Shown: positions 25,762-33,940, numbered from the stretch's first letter. The stretch: DNA of 64,000 bases from Niastella koreensis GR20-10 (GCF_000246855.1 NC_016609.1:4588001-4652000), one strand, 5' to 3'. Notes: generated by a model from the letters alone, not told the origin. Numbers and translations: made by a program.

Positions 25762-26076
25762 CTACGGAAGATAAAACACCTCTTTTAACGGAACACTTAC
25801 AGGTGAATTATCTCTATTACTTTCCATAATATCTTTCATGTATGCCCACCATTTTTGCATAACGGGGTGAGCAGGTAGGTTGTCCAATGCAGCGGGGTCT
25901 GTTACGTTTAAAACGCCAAACAGGCTGTTGGTAGTTTCATCCAGAAAGATCGAATATTCGCTGATGCCGGTTGCATGCAACAACTCCTTTAGTTCGGGCC
26001 ACAAAGCATCGTGACGTTTTTTGTACTCGGCTTCCTGTCCCTTGAATAAATTCATTTTGATGGCAACGCGTGGCAT
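25762..26076 (-). CDS. rhaM: L-rhamnose mutarotase
   Basis: Interconverts alpha and beta anomers of L-rhamnose so that the isomerase receives the right form. I start it at the ATG at 26076, giving 104 residues (MPRVAIKMNLF), the usual RhaM length; the longer frame at 26082 begins with TTG. Features of the DUF718/RhaM ferredoxin-like fold include KRHDALWPELKELLHATGISEYSIFLDE and the C-terminal MQKWWAYMKDIME with the tryptophan pair. It lies between rhaEW and rhaI, flanked on both sides by inverted repeats. Confidence 0.92.
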   Translation of the reverse strand: MPRVAIKMNLFKGQEAEYKKRHDALWPELKELLHATGISEYSIFLDETTNSLFGVLNVTDPAALDNLPAHPVMQKWWAYMKDIMESNRDNSPVSVPLKEVFYLP

Positions 26077-26122
26077 AAGCAATGTTTGAATATCGAATGT
26101 TGAATATCAAATGTTGAATGTC

Positions 26123-26167
26123 GAAGTCGAAGACCTGAAATCGCTTCAATTTCCGGTCTTCGACTTC
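26123..26167. other. Intercistronic hairpin between rhaEW and rhaM
   Basis: Nineteen-base arms (26123-26141 and 26149-26167) pair with a single mismatch around loop CGCTTCA. The arms are made of GAAGTCGAAGACC and its complement. TTGAATAT words precede it at 26086-26118. A U-tract is lacking on the minus strand, so it is probably not a full terminator. Confidence 0.8.
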
Positions 26168-26185
26168 CGACTTCAATGCTCTTTT

Positions 26186-28309
26186 TTATCTTACGAAGGC
26201 AGTAGCAACGCCACCGTCTACATTTATCACATTACCGGTTGATTTGTTCAACAAACCACCTGTAACTGCGAAGCAGGCATTGGCGATGTCTTCGGGTAAA
26301 ATGATCTCGTTGAGCAAAGTGCGTTTGGCATAGTAACCTGGTAATTCGGCTACTGTAATGCCATAAGCTTTGGCGCGGCCTTCAGCCCATGCACCTTCCC
26401 AGATCTTGCTGTCGCTGATTACCGCATCGGGGTTCACTACGTTCACCCGGATGTGATCTTTTCCTAATTCAGCGGCGTTCAAACGGCTCAGGTGTAACTG
26501 AGCAGCTTTGGCAGAACCATACCCAGCGTTGTTGGGGCCGCTCATAAGGGCGTTCTTGCTCACGATGTTGATCACATCGCCGCCGATAGCCTGTTTGCGC
26601 ATTACCTCAACACCAGCCTGGGTTACAAAGAACTGTCCTTTTACCAGTACATCATACAGGATGTCCCAGTCTTTTTCGGTATGCTCTTCAATTGGTTTTG
26701 AAATTGACAACCCGGCGCAGTTTACCACAATGTCCAAACCACCGAACGCGAGGGCAGCTGCATCGCAGGCGCCTTTGATATCGCTGGCTTTGGTTACATC
26801 CAGTACAACGGCAGCGAACACGTCTTTACCGTATTGTTTGCTGAAGTCTTCTTTTGCACCTTCGAGGCGGGTAGCATCGTTATCGTTGATGACAACGCAG
26901 GCGCCTTCGTCGGCAAATTTCTTGGCTATAGCTTTCCCTATTCCACCTGCACTTCCGGTTACCAGTGCAATGCGGCCGCTTAAAGCTTTTGGCTTGGGCA
27001 TACGTTGCAATTTGGCTTCCTCCAGTAACCAGTACTCGATGTTAAAAGCTTCCTGACGGGGTAACGAAGTATATGAGGAGATGGCTTCTGCACCACGCAT
27101 TACATTAATGGCGTTGACGTAGAACTCCGCTGCCACACGGGCAGTTTGTTTGTCTTTTGAGAAGGTAAACATACCTACTCCGGGGTACAGGATCACTACC
27201 GGATTAGGGTCGCGCATGGCCGGGCTGTTTGGATGTTTGCAGGTGTTGTAATAATCTGCATACATAGCGCGGTACGCTTCAAACTGAGGAGTCAGTTTTT
27301 CCTTGATCTTGTTTACGTCGCTCAGGTCTTCACCAGGTGTGAGGTTCAACACCAGCGGACTGATCTTCGTACGCAGGAAGTGGTCGGGGCAGCTGGTACC
27401 CATGGGCGCCAGGCGGTCCAGATCGTTAGAGTTGATGAAGTTCAACACTCTTTCGTCGTCGGTGAAGTGACCCACCATTTTCTGGTAGCTGCTGGTGAAA
27501 CCACGTAATACAGGCGCCAGTGCAGCGGCTTGTGAAGTACGTTGTTCTTTTGGCAGTGACTGAATTTTAGCGCCACCGAAAACAGCTTTTTGTTTGCTTA
27601 CGTTTTCTTCAATGTATTCGGCGCAACGCTCAATTACCTCCAGGGTGTTGATGTAGCTTTCGTAAGCTGTATCGCCCCAGGTAAACAAACCATGCGAACC
27701 GAGCATGATGCCACGGATGCCGGGGTTTTCTTCCAGGCACTTTGCGAGCTTCAACCCAAGGTCGAAACCAGGACGTTGCCATTCAACCCAACCTATTGTA
27801 CCATTGAATAATTCCTGTGTTATCTTTTTTCCATCTTTCGCAGCAGCGATGGCGATGGCTGCATCGGGATGCAGGTGATCGATGTGTTTGAAAGGAAGGA
27901 AACCATGCAGCGGGGTATCGATAGAAGGGGCTTTTGAAGCCAGGTCGAAAATGCAATGGTTGAACAGTTCTACCATTTCATCTTCATGCTCAATACCGCG
28001 ATAAACATTTTTCAGGCTGCGTAAACGTTCAACATATAAAGCCGCCAAACCGCTTTTCTTCATAGTACCCAGGTCGCCGCCTGAGCCTTTGATCCACATC
28101 ACTTCGGTTTCTTTACCGGTAAGAGGATCTTTTGCAATGGCTTTACAGGAGGTATTGCCACCGCCGTAGTTTGTAAGACGCAAATCGGCGCCCAGCAAAT
28201 TACTCCGGTAAATTAACAATGCTACTTCATCGCCTTGCAGGGCGGCCGCTTTGGCATCGTCCCACAAATAGCTTACATGCTTAAACTTTACTGCACTTGT
28301 TGCTGACAT
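26186..28309 (-). CDS. rhaEW: Bifunctional rhamnulose-1-phosphate aldolase / short-chain dehydrogenase
   Basis: A 707-residue fusion. The N-terminal class II aldolase domain (about 1-420) has PLHGFLPFKHIDHLHPDA and GSHGLFTWGDTA, which carry the zinc histidines, and would split L-rhamnulose 1-phosphate into DHAP and L-lactaldehyde. The C-terminal SDR domain (about 430-707) has the Rossmann motif ALVTGSAGGIGKAIA, NCAG, and the catalytic YGSAK, and would oxidise or reduce the lactaldehyde. This architecture is the RhaEW (YuxG-like) enzyme of Bacillus, Chloroflexus and Bacteroidota. It is the second gene of the rha operon, 32 bases after rhaT. Confidence 0.93.
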   Translation of the reverse strand: MSATSAVKFKHVSYLWDDAKAAALQGDEVALLIYRSNLLGADLRLTNYGGGNTSCKAIAKDPLTGKETEVMWIKGSGGDLGTMKKSGLAALYVERLRSLKNVYRGIEHEDEMVELFNHCIFDLASKAPSIDTPLHGFLPFKHIDHLHPDAAIAIAAAKDGKKITQELFNGTIGWVEWQRPGFDLGLKLAKCLEENPGIRGIMLGSHGLFTWGDTAYESYINTLEVIERCAEYIEENVSKQKAVFGGAKIQSLPKEQRTSQAAALAPVLRGFTSSYQKMVGHFTDDERVLNFINSNDLDRLAPMGTSCPDHFLRTKISPLVLNLTPGEDLSDVNKIKEKLTPQFEAYRAMYADYYNTCKHPNSPAMRDPNPVVILYPGVGMFTFSKDKQTARVAAEFYVNAINVMRGAEAISSYTSLPRQEAFNIEYWLLEEAKLQRMPKPKALSGRIALVTGSAGGIGKAIAKKFADEGACVVINDNDATRLEGAKEDFSKQYGKDVFAAVVLDVTKASDIKGACDAAALAFGGLDIVVNCAGLSISKPIEEHTEKDWDILYDVLVKGQFFVTQAGVEVMRKQAIGGDVINIVSKNALMSGPNNAGYGSAKAAQLHLSRLNAAELGKDHIRVNVVNPDAVISDSKIWEGAWAEGRAKAYGITVAELPGYYAKRTLLNEIILPEDIANACFAVTGGLLNKSTGNVINVDGGVATAFVR

Positions 28310-28341
28310 AGTTCTGTTCTTTAATTTATACTTTATATATT

Positions 28342-29436
28342 TTACTTCAGCGAGTTACCATACCCTACCAATATTACGGAAGCAATGATGGTAATAATGC
28401 CGATAATAACCGTTGTTTTAGTTTTCTTACTTACGCCGGCCCATTCTTTCAGGATCAGTCCCCACGCATTGGCTGTTAAGATGATGAAGGCCATGTGCAG
28501 GATCCAGCCGCTGGCGCCATTGCCCAATTTGCTTTCGCCCATTCCATAGAAAAAGAATTGCAGGAACCAGGTTGTACCCGCCAGTGCCGAGAATATATAA
28601 TTCGCCTTTAGCGGTGTTTTATTATTGGTATAATCGCCGAAGGTTTTGTTGCGGGCATTCAGAATCATACACCAGATAAAATTAGTTGTTAACCCGCCCC
28701 ACAAGATCACTACATACACCACATTATTTGCATACAGAAAATCCTTTGGATCTGCTCCGGGGTGACCAGTTTCCCATACTTTCATCGCAGCAGCCGCCAT
28801 TGAATGACCGGCTTCCAGTCCGAAACTGAAACAGGCACTCAACACACCTGAAATGATGGCCACTGTTAAACCGAGACCGAACTTATATTCTGTTTTTACC
28901 ACAGCGCCGTGCGGATCGGTTCCGCCCTTTACCAGTTCTTTATCTTTACGGACCCCGGCCTTGCCACAAATTATAATGCCCAGTACACAAACGGCCAATC
29001 CTAATAAAACGAATCGTCCCCACGAAGTACCAACCAGCATACTAAAGGTGTCTTTGCCACCCTCGGGAAACATATCATAATAAACAGAGGGAATAAGAGC
29101 GCCGAACACCATACACAGTCCCAGGATGATACTGCTACCCAGTGAAACACCCAGGTACCGCACGCCCAGGCCATAAGTCAACCCGCCAATACCCCACAGA
29201 ATACCAAATAAGAACGTATAGCCTATAACACTACCACCAGCCAGACTAATAAATTGAGAAAAGTGGGGTATAGTAAGCCAGGCAGCTAACGGGGGCACTA
29301 TCAACCACGAAAACAAACCGCCCACGATCCAATAACTTTCCCATGCCCAACCCTTTACTTTTTTGTAGGGTATATAAAAACTTCCGCTTGCAAATCCTCC
29401 TAAAAAGTGGAATATAACACCAAGAATGACATTCAT
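28342..29436 (-). CDS. rhaT: L-rhamnose/proton symporter
   Basis: Inner-membrane permease of the RhaT family, 364 residues with ten hydrophobic segments. The N terminus VIFHFLGGFASGSFYIPYKKVKGW and WGIGGLTYGLGVRYLGVSLG match RhaT; the family is found almost only with rhamnose genes. It is the first gene of the operon and is divergent from the GntR regulator across 213 bases that contain a candidate operator. An insertion of about 20 residues around KELVKGGTDPHGAVVKTE relative to E. coli lies in a cytoplasmic loop. Confidence 0.92.
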   Translation of the reverse strand: MNVILGVIFHFLGGFASGSFYIPYKKVKGWAWESYWIVGGLFSWLIVPPLAAWLTIPHFSQFISLAGGSVIGYTFLFGILWGIGGLTYGLGVRYLGVSLGSSIILGLCMVFGALIPSVYYDMFPEGGKDTFSMLVGTSWGRFVLLGLAVCVLGIIICGKAGVRKDKELVKGGTDPHGAVVKTEYKFGLGLTVAIISGVLSACFSFGLEAGHSMAAAAMKVWETGHPGADPKDFLYANNVVYVVILWGGLTTNFIWCMILNARNKTFGDYTNNKTPLKANYIFSALAGTTWFLQFFFYGMGESKLGNGASGWILHMAFIILTANAWGLILKEWAGVSKKTKTTVIIGIITIIASVILVGYGNSLK

Positions 29437-29509
29437 TTATAGCAATTTTTCAATATGGCCAGCCTATGCCGGATTAAAAAGGTGAAAGTATAAGATACCG
29501 ATTATTAGT

Positions 29510-29528
29510 CCATCATGGCCCATCATGG
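29510..29528. promoter_or_regulatory. Candidate regulator operator: two tandem CCATNATGG palindromes
   Basis: CCATCATGG occurs twice (29510-29518 and 29520-29528), each an odd palindrome, with centres exactly 10 bases apart, so both face the same side of the helix. It lies in the rhaT/GntR divergent spacer and is the only such element seen there. Binding by the adjacent regulator is inference. Confidence 0.5.
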
Positions 29529-29569
29529 TCTTTTTTCATCAAAAACCTGCTCATATTTAGCTTTTTAAC

Positions 29570-29577
29570 TAAGTTTG
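29570..29577 (+). promoter_or_regulatory. Promoter -7 box for the GntR regulator
   Basis: TAAGTTTG matches TAnnTTTG and lies 73 bases before the ATG at 29650. There is no clear TTTG at the ideal -33 distance, so the promoter may need activation. The candidate operator lies 42 bases upstream. Confidence 0.45.
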
Positions 29578-29649
29578 GGAGGATTAATAAAAGATTGATG
29601 GTTTGTTTGTTGCGGTACCGTTGTACCCGGATCATCTGACGAGGTTATC

Positions 29650-30681
29650 ATGAAAAAAGATTCCATATTTCAGCATTTATTTATCGATTACTACTCTGCC
29701 ACGCCTAAGTATCTGCAGCTTGCCAACTCCATTATAAAAGCTATTGGTGAGGGTAAGATCCAGAAAGACGAGCTACTGCCTTCGATCAACGAACTGAGTT
29801 TTGAATTTGAGATCTCCAGGGATACGGCGGAGAAAGGCTACAAACACCTTAAGAAAATTGGCATACTGGGTTCGGTGCCGGGTAAAGGGTACTTTGTAAA
29901 AAACACCGAGGTGGGACAGCACCTGAAGATATTTCTTCTTTTCAACAAACTGAGCCCGCATAAAAAAATTATTTACGATGCCTTTGTGGCTTCGCTAGGC
30001 GAAATGGCCTCTGTTGATTTTTATATTTACAACAATGACTTTGCCTTTTTTAAACGGCTTATTCAAAATAAAAAGAACGACTACAGCCATTACGTGATCA
30101 TCCCGCATTTTTTAGACGGCGGCGAAAACGCGGCCGAGATCATCAACACCCTGCCCAAGGAAAAACTGATATTGATGGACAAGCTGCTGCCGGGGGTTGA
30201 AGGCACCTTCGGCGCGGTATATGAGAATTTTGAAAAAGATATTTATGATGCGCTGGAACAATCGCTGGAATCACTGAGTAAGTATCATACCATCAAGATC
30301 ATTTTCCCCGAATACACCTATCACCCGGTTGAAATTTTAAAAGGCTTTTACCGGTTCTGCCAGCAATATGCTTTCAATTACAAAGTGGTGCATGATATAG
30401 CCAACGAGCCCATCAAGGAAGGCGAGGTATTTATTAACCTGATGGAAAACGACCTGGTAATTTTAATTGAAAAAATACTGGCCACCAAATTGAAGGTAGG
30501 CAAGCATGTGGGCGTTATATCGTACAACGAAACCCCGCTCAAAAAGATCATCCTCAATGGCATTACCACCATCTCTACAGATTTTCAAATGATGGGAGAA
30601 AAAACCGCCCAGCTGATCCTTGACCAGAGTACCGAACACATTGAAATTCCTTTTTACCTTACACAACGGCTGTCACTATAA
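29650..30681 (+). CDS. GntR-family transcriptional regulator with sugar-binding-like C domain
   Basis: A 343-residue DNA-binding regulator. Residues about 12-78 are the winged helix of GntR proteins (PKYLQLANSIIKAIGEGKIQ, LLPSINELS, SRDTAEKGYKHL, GSVPGKGYFV). The rest resembles a LacI/periplasmic-binding-type effector domain (GVISYNETPLKKIIL, GITTISTDFQMMGEKTAQLI). It is divergent from rhaT and is therefore the likely local regulator of the rha operon, with rhamnose or rhamnulose as probable effector; this is inference. Bacteroides thetaiotaomicron uses an AraC-type RhaR instead, so the regulator type differs. Confidence 0.85.
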   Translation: MKKDSIFQHLFIDYYSATPKYLQLANSIIKAIGEGKIQKDELLPSINELSFEFEISRDTAEKGYKHLKKIGILGSVPGKGYFVKNTEVGQHLKIFLLFNKLSPHKKIIYDAFVASLGEMASVDFYIYNNDFAFFKRLIQNKKNDYSHYVIIPHFLDGGENAAEIINTLPKEKLILMDKLLPGVEGTFGAVYENFEKDIYDALEQSLESLSKYHTIKIIFPEYTYHPVEILKGFYRFCQQYAFNYKVVHDIANEPIKEGEVFINLMENDLVILIEKILATKLKVGKHVGVISYNETPLKKIILNGITTISTDFQMMGEKTAQLILDQSTEHIEIPFYLTQRLSL

Positions 30682-30764
30682 CGAACAGACTAACGGCGGG
30701 AGTTGTTTTTGATCAATAAATGGGAAGAATGAGGTTTGGATGTGGAGGCTTTGAGGGAAAAATG

Positions 30765-30772
30765 TAAATTTG
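30765..30772 (+). promoter_or_regulatory. Promoter -7 box of the toxin-antitoxin operon
   Basis: TAAATTTG matches TAnnTTTG and ends 19 bases before the antitoxin ATG at 30792, typical spacing. A good -33 element is not visible. Confidence 0.5.
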
Positions 30773-30791
30773 GGTAAATACCATTAACCTT

Positions 30792-31322
30792 ATGAATGAG
30801 TATCAAAAACCTCATGAATCCGCCAATATTATTGGTAAAGAAGTTGATAATGCCTATGTTCAAACAGGCATTACAAAAACACCCGAACCAGCAACAGCCC
30901 CTCCCCGCTCCTCAGCAAAGAAACGGGAACCATCAGCCCTTCAATTTGATTCACTCCCTTCACAGTACAAAATTGGTTTAGTAAAAAATGGCATCAGTAA
31001 AAAGCAACTGGAAGCCATTAAATCCGAAACCAACTTTAATTACAGCACCTTAAGTAATTTATTGTCCATTTCCCGTACTACTATTATTACCAAGAAGGGC
31101 AATGACCGGTTCGATCCCGCCACCAGTGAACGCATTATGCGCTTAGCAGATCTGCTTTGTTATGGGCGCGAAGTGTTTGAAAACCGGGAGGTCTTCAACA
31201 TATGGATTAGAATACCAAGCAATGGCCTGGGTGGCAAATCGCCCCTTGAACTATTAGATACGCTGTACGGGATGGAAGAAGTAAAAAAAGAATTAGGCAG
31301 GATAGAATACGGCGTATACTAA
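30792..31322 (+). CDS. Xre/MbcA/ParS-type antitoxin
   Basis: A 176-residue antitoxin of the RES-Xre type II system. The first 60 residues are a low-complexity Pro/Ala-rich tail (TPEPATAPPRSSAKKR). A helix-turn-helix follows (about 70-115, KKQLEAIKSETNFNYSTLSNLLSIS). The C-terminal toxin-binding domain has the family ending IPSNGLGGKSPLELLDTLYG and LGRIEYGVY. It neutralises the RES toxin encoded 35 bases downstream and normally represses the operon. The long disordered N terminus is unusual in length. Confidence 0.88.
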   Translation: MNEYQKPHESANIIGKEVDNAYVQTGITKTPEPATAPPRSSAKKREPSALQFDSLPSQYKIGLVKNGISKKQLEAIKSETNFNYSTLSNLLSISRTTIITKKGNDRFDPATSERIMRLADLLCYGREVFENREVFNIWIRIPSNGLGGKSPLELLDTLYGMEEVKKELGRIEYGVY

Positions 31323-31357
31323 AGCTACTATACTCGTAACCTAACGGCACCTATCAT

Positions 31358-31795
31358 ATGCGGCTTTACCGGATTGTAAAATCGAAACACGCCTATGACC
31401 TCACGGGCCTGGGCGCTAAAATAAGTGGTGGCAGATGGAACCATGAAGGTATTCCCTGTATTTACCTGTCGGAAAGCAGGGCCCTGTCGTTGCTGGAGTA
31501 TACTGCGCACTCGGGCATAAAAACCAGACCTCCTGCCCTTTCCTTTGCCACTTATGAAGTGCCGGAACACTCCATGCGCACCCTATCGGTGGGCGAACTG
31601 CCGGCCAACTGGCTGCAACGCCCCCATAGCAATGATAACCGGGACCTGGGCTCTTCCCTGTTAACTGAAACCGGCTACCTGCTGATAAAACTCCCCTCCA
31701 TCATCATTAATCAGGAATTTAGTTTTGTATTGAACACACTACACCCATTGATCAGTTCGGTAAAAATTACAGATGTAACCAGTTACAATCAATAG
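31358..31795 (+). CDS. RES-domain toxin (NAD+ phosphorylase family)
   Basis: A 145-residue RES protein; known members degrade NAD+ and halt growth unless bound by the Xre antitoxin. The conserved Arg, Glu and Ser are in GGRWNHEG, IYLSESRALSLLEY and LPSIIINQEFSFVLN. The length is typical. The stop codon TAG lies inside an intergenic repeat (CAATCAATAGACAATGG), so the very C terminus VTSYNQ may be repeat-derived. It forms the second gene of the pair at the right end of the rhamnose block. Confidence 0.88.
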   Translation: MRLYRIVKSKHAYDLTGLGAKISGGRWNHEGIPCIYLSESRALSLLEYTAHSGIKTRPPALSFATYEVPEHSMRTLSVGELPANWLQRPHSNDNRDLGSSLLTETGYLLIKLPSIIINQEFSFVLNTLHPLISSVKITDVTSYNQ

Positions 31796-32366
31796 ACAAT
31801 GGGCTATGTGCAATAAGCTATTGACAATTGGCAATAGACAATAAATCCCGGTTCAGCCGGGGCAATTAAAGTCAATAACCAGTTGACAATTGGCTATTAA
31901 CGATTGGCTATTGAGTCCCCTGAACCTAAAAAAAGTGTTTACACCCATTTTTATAACGGCAGGTATTTTGGCATAACATTTTATGCAATATGGTTTTTGC
32001 TTACTAATCCAAATCAGTAAATGCAGCATGCACGATATTATCACTGTCATTATGTGCAGTTTGGAAGGCAATTTGTGCACTAAAAAAATCACCTTAATCC
32101 ATACTTGATTTTGAGAATTTATTTTTTACGTGTAATCTTGTGCTGATAATGCTTAATGAAATTTTAAATTGCAGATAATTCCACCAGGGTTACCATTTTA
32201 TTCTCCGGTAACAGTTTCTCCTTATCTTATTGTACCAGTATCCCCAAGCCAGGCTGAACCAGAAATAAAGAATTACATGCCATATCCGTAAAACGTTTAG
32301 TATTTACCGTAACTTATTGTATATTATACAAACTTTATCATTAAGGTAGCAAAAACACTCTTCCTG
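31796..32366. other. Intergenic region: repeats then AT-rich sequence before the ECF sigma gene
   Basis: The first 120 bases are GACAAT/ATTGGC phrase repeats of the family at 11506. The remaining 450 bases are AT-rich with no coding frame I trust and no clean TAnnTTTG box; the ECF sigma promoter should lie at its right end. Confidence 0.5.
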
Positions 32367-32990
32367 ATGCGTTCAGTTCCGTTGGAAATTGATATAATCG
32401 ATACTTTAAAAAAAGGTGGTCCCGATGCTTTACAATCGTTGTTAAAGCAGTTTTATAGTCCGTTGTGCCTTTTTGCCGAACGCCTGGTGGCCGACAGCGC
32501 TGCTGCAGAAGATATTGTTGGTGAATCTTTTATAAAATTATGGAACAGGCGTGGTGATTTTGAAAGCACACAAAACATAAAGGCCTTTTTGTACATCACG
32601 GTGCGTAACGCCTGTTTAAATTATTTAAAACAAGCCAAACGCGATTCGCTTAACCAAAAACAACTGGCGTATTTAACGGGCGAAAAAGAAGAGTTTATTT
32701 TAAATGAAATGATCAGGGCCGAGGTGTTAAAAGAAATAATGAACGAGATCAATAACCTGCCCGAGCAATGTGGCAAGGTGGTGAAGCTGGCTTACCTGGA
32801 TGGCTTAAGAAACCAGGAAGTGGCTAAGGTGTTGAATATCTCTGTTCATACCGTTAAAAATCAAAAAGCAAGGGCCATACAATTATTAAAGACAAGGCTC
32901 CGCGACCGCGATATGCTGGCTTTTTTGCTTTTATGCACCTTTCTACGCGAAACTTCACACAGCTGTCAAAACCTTTATTTATCTGCCTAA
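32367..32990 (+). CDS. ECF (FecI-like) RNA polymerase sigma factor
   Basis: A 207-residue extracytoplasmic-function sigma factor. Region 2 (about 20-90) has FYSPLCLFAERLVADSAAAEDIVGES-type sequence with FIKLWNRR, and region 4 (about 125-180) has LPEQCGKVVKLAYLDGL, NQEVAKVLNISVHTVKNQ. The C-terminal 20 residues are hydrophobic and cysteine-containing (AFLLLCTFLRETSHSC). Such factors are usually followed directly by a FecR anti-sigma and a TonB-dependent receptor. Here FecR is 1.56 kb away and no receptor follows. Confidence 0.9.
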   Translation: MRSVPLEIDIIDTLKKGGPDALQSLLKQFYSPLCLFAERLVADSAAAEDIVGESFIKLWNRRGDFESTQNIKAFLYITVRNACLNYLKQAKRDSLNQKQLAYLTGEKEEFILNEMIRAEVLKEIMNEINNLPEQCGKVVKLAYLDGLRNQEVAKVLNISVHTVKNQKARAIQLLKTRLRDRDMLAFLLLCTFLRETSHSCQNLYLSA

Positions 32991-33262
32991 ACATCATTTT
33001 TATTGCGAAAACACCCATCCGGAATAGGTGGAAATACGCATTTCTTCAGTTTTATTAAATTTTTTTCGGGTTAGACTAGTAAAGAAGGGCAAGTAAGTTG
33101 TTTTAATACTAAATACTAAACTGATAATTATTCGGCCGTGCGGGATACACTATAAGCACTAAAGTTCTTTACACTTAGATATATTTAATAAGTATTGTTA
33201 TAGAGTATAGCCATTTAAAACATTTTGACAATTCCATTAAATAATATTTAAGAAGATACAGC

Positions 33263-33309
33263 AAATGTTGTACATAATTATAGTACCGTTAGTACTATGC
33301 ACAACATTT
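33263..33309. promoter_or_regulatory. Nested inverted repeat (operator or hairpin)
   Basis: Outer arms AAATGTTGT (33263-33271) and ACAACATTT (33301-33309) and inner arms ATAGTAC (33280-33286) and GTACTAT (33292-33298) are all perfect, with a 5-base central loop. It could be a protein-binding palindrome or an RNA hairpin with one large bulge. Confidence 0.6.
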
Positions 33310-33404
33310 ATACAGGCTGCTGTTAAGAGTTGTTTTGTAATGCTGTTGCAGGCGTTATTAATGTAAGGGGTTAGTTACTAATCCTGAACTATAAATGAAC
33401 AATT

Positions 33405-33425
33405 AGCCTTAACAAGGCCTTTTTT
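33405..33425 (+). terminator. Short intrinsic terminator
   Basis: GCCTT (33406-33410), loop AAC, AAGGC (33414-33418), then CTTTTTTG. It is the first terminator-like element after the sigma factor gene, 415 bases past its stop. Confidence 0.5.
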
Positions 33426-33560
33426 GTCCGCCCGATGTTATCATCTGTACTTCTTGTTCTTTCAGCCAGACGAGAAGACGGAATGTCGAGCGGGAATCTC
33501 ATGTGACTGTTTGGTTGGGTCACTACAAGGGAGTGTTTCTACTCTCCCTTTCTTTTTTTA
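33426..33560 (+). ncRNA. Candidate structured RNA A
   Basis: Long irregular hairpin: CCCG (33431-33434) with CGGG (33491-33494), CAT/ATG, CTGT/ACGG and a 9-bp helix CTTCTTGTT (33450-33458) with GACGAGAAG (33469-33477) allowing G-U pairs. Then comes a second hairpin GTGAC/GTCAC (33503-33523). It ends in a terminator, AAGGGAG (33527-33533) with CTCCCTT (33544-33550), followed by TCTTTTTTT. The general shape (long interrupted hairpin plus terminator) is like 6S-type RNAs, but I cannot assign a family. Confidence 0.45.
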
Positions 33561-33747
33561 AAATCAGCATCTCTAAATATAACTATTGTCTTTTACCCTG
33601 TTTAGACAACGCTTAAAACCTTGATCCTTTAATACACACGTACACAAATTTGTTCTTACTAAGAACACAATATTTCCAGGCTCCACATTAGTAGTTCAAT
33701 TTCCAAAAGGCATCTCTCTGATTAGTATGTTAGCAAGCATTTAGTAT

Positions 33748-33919
33748 CCATGGGCATGGATATGTCCCAATGGTCTATATAGGATATTATGTCCTGTACA
33801 GCAGGATTAACTTTTCTCATATTCGCATTCCTCAAATGTGCATCATTATCCCTCTTCCAGGTACAGAAGAGGCGCAGGAATCCCCCACGGCCGGGTAGTC
33901 TTACCCGGCTTTTCTTTTA
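33748..33919 (+). ncRNA. Candidate structured RNA B with strong terminator
   Basis: Successive hairpins: a 10-bp stem with two bulges (33748-33757 with 33762-33773, loop GGAT); TCCTG/CAGGA (33792-33806); CCTCTTC/GAAGAGG (33851-33872), perfect 7 bp; and a perfect 8-bp terminator GCCGGGTA (33890-33897), loop GTCT, TACCCGGC (33902-33909), followed by TTTTCTTTT. No open reading frame fits. The 5' end is a guess. Family unknown. Confidence 0.45.
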
Positions 33920-33940
33920 CCCTCCGAAAGGCAGAAAGCC

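Noticed and set aside
31853-32092. 79-codon minus-strand frame
   Set aside because: Starts in AT-rich sequence and ends in repeats; no features.
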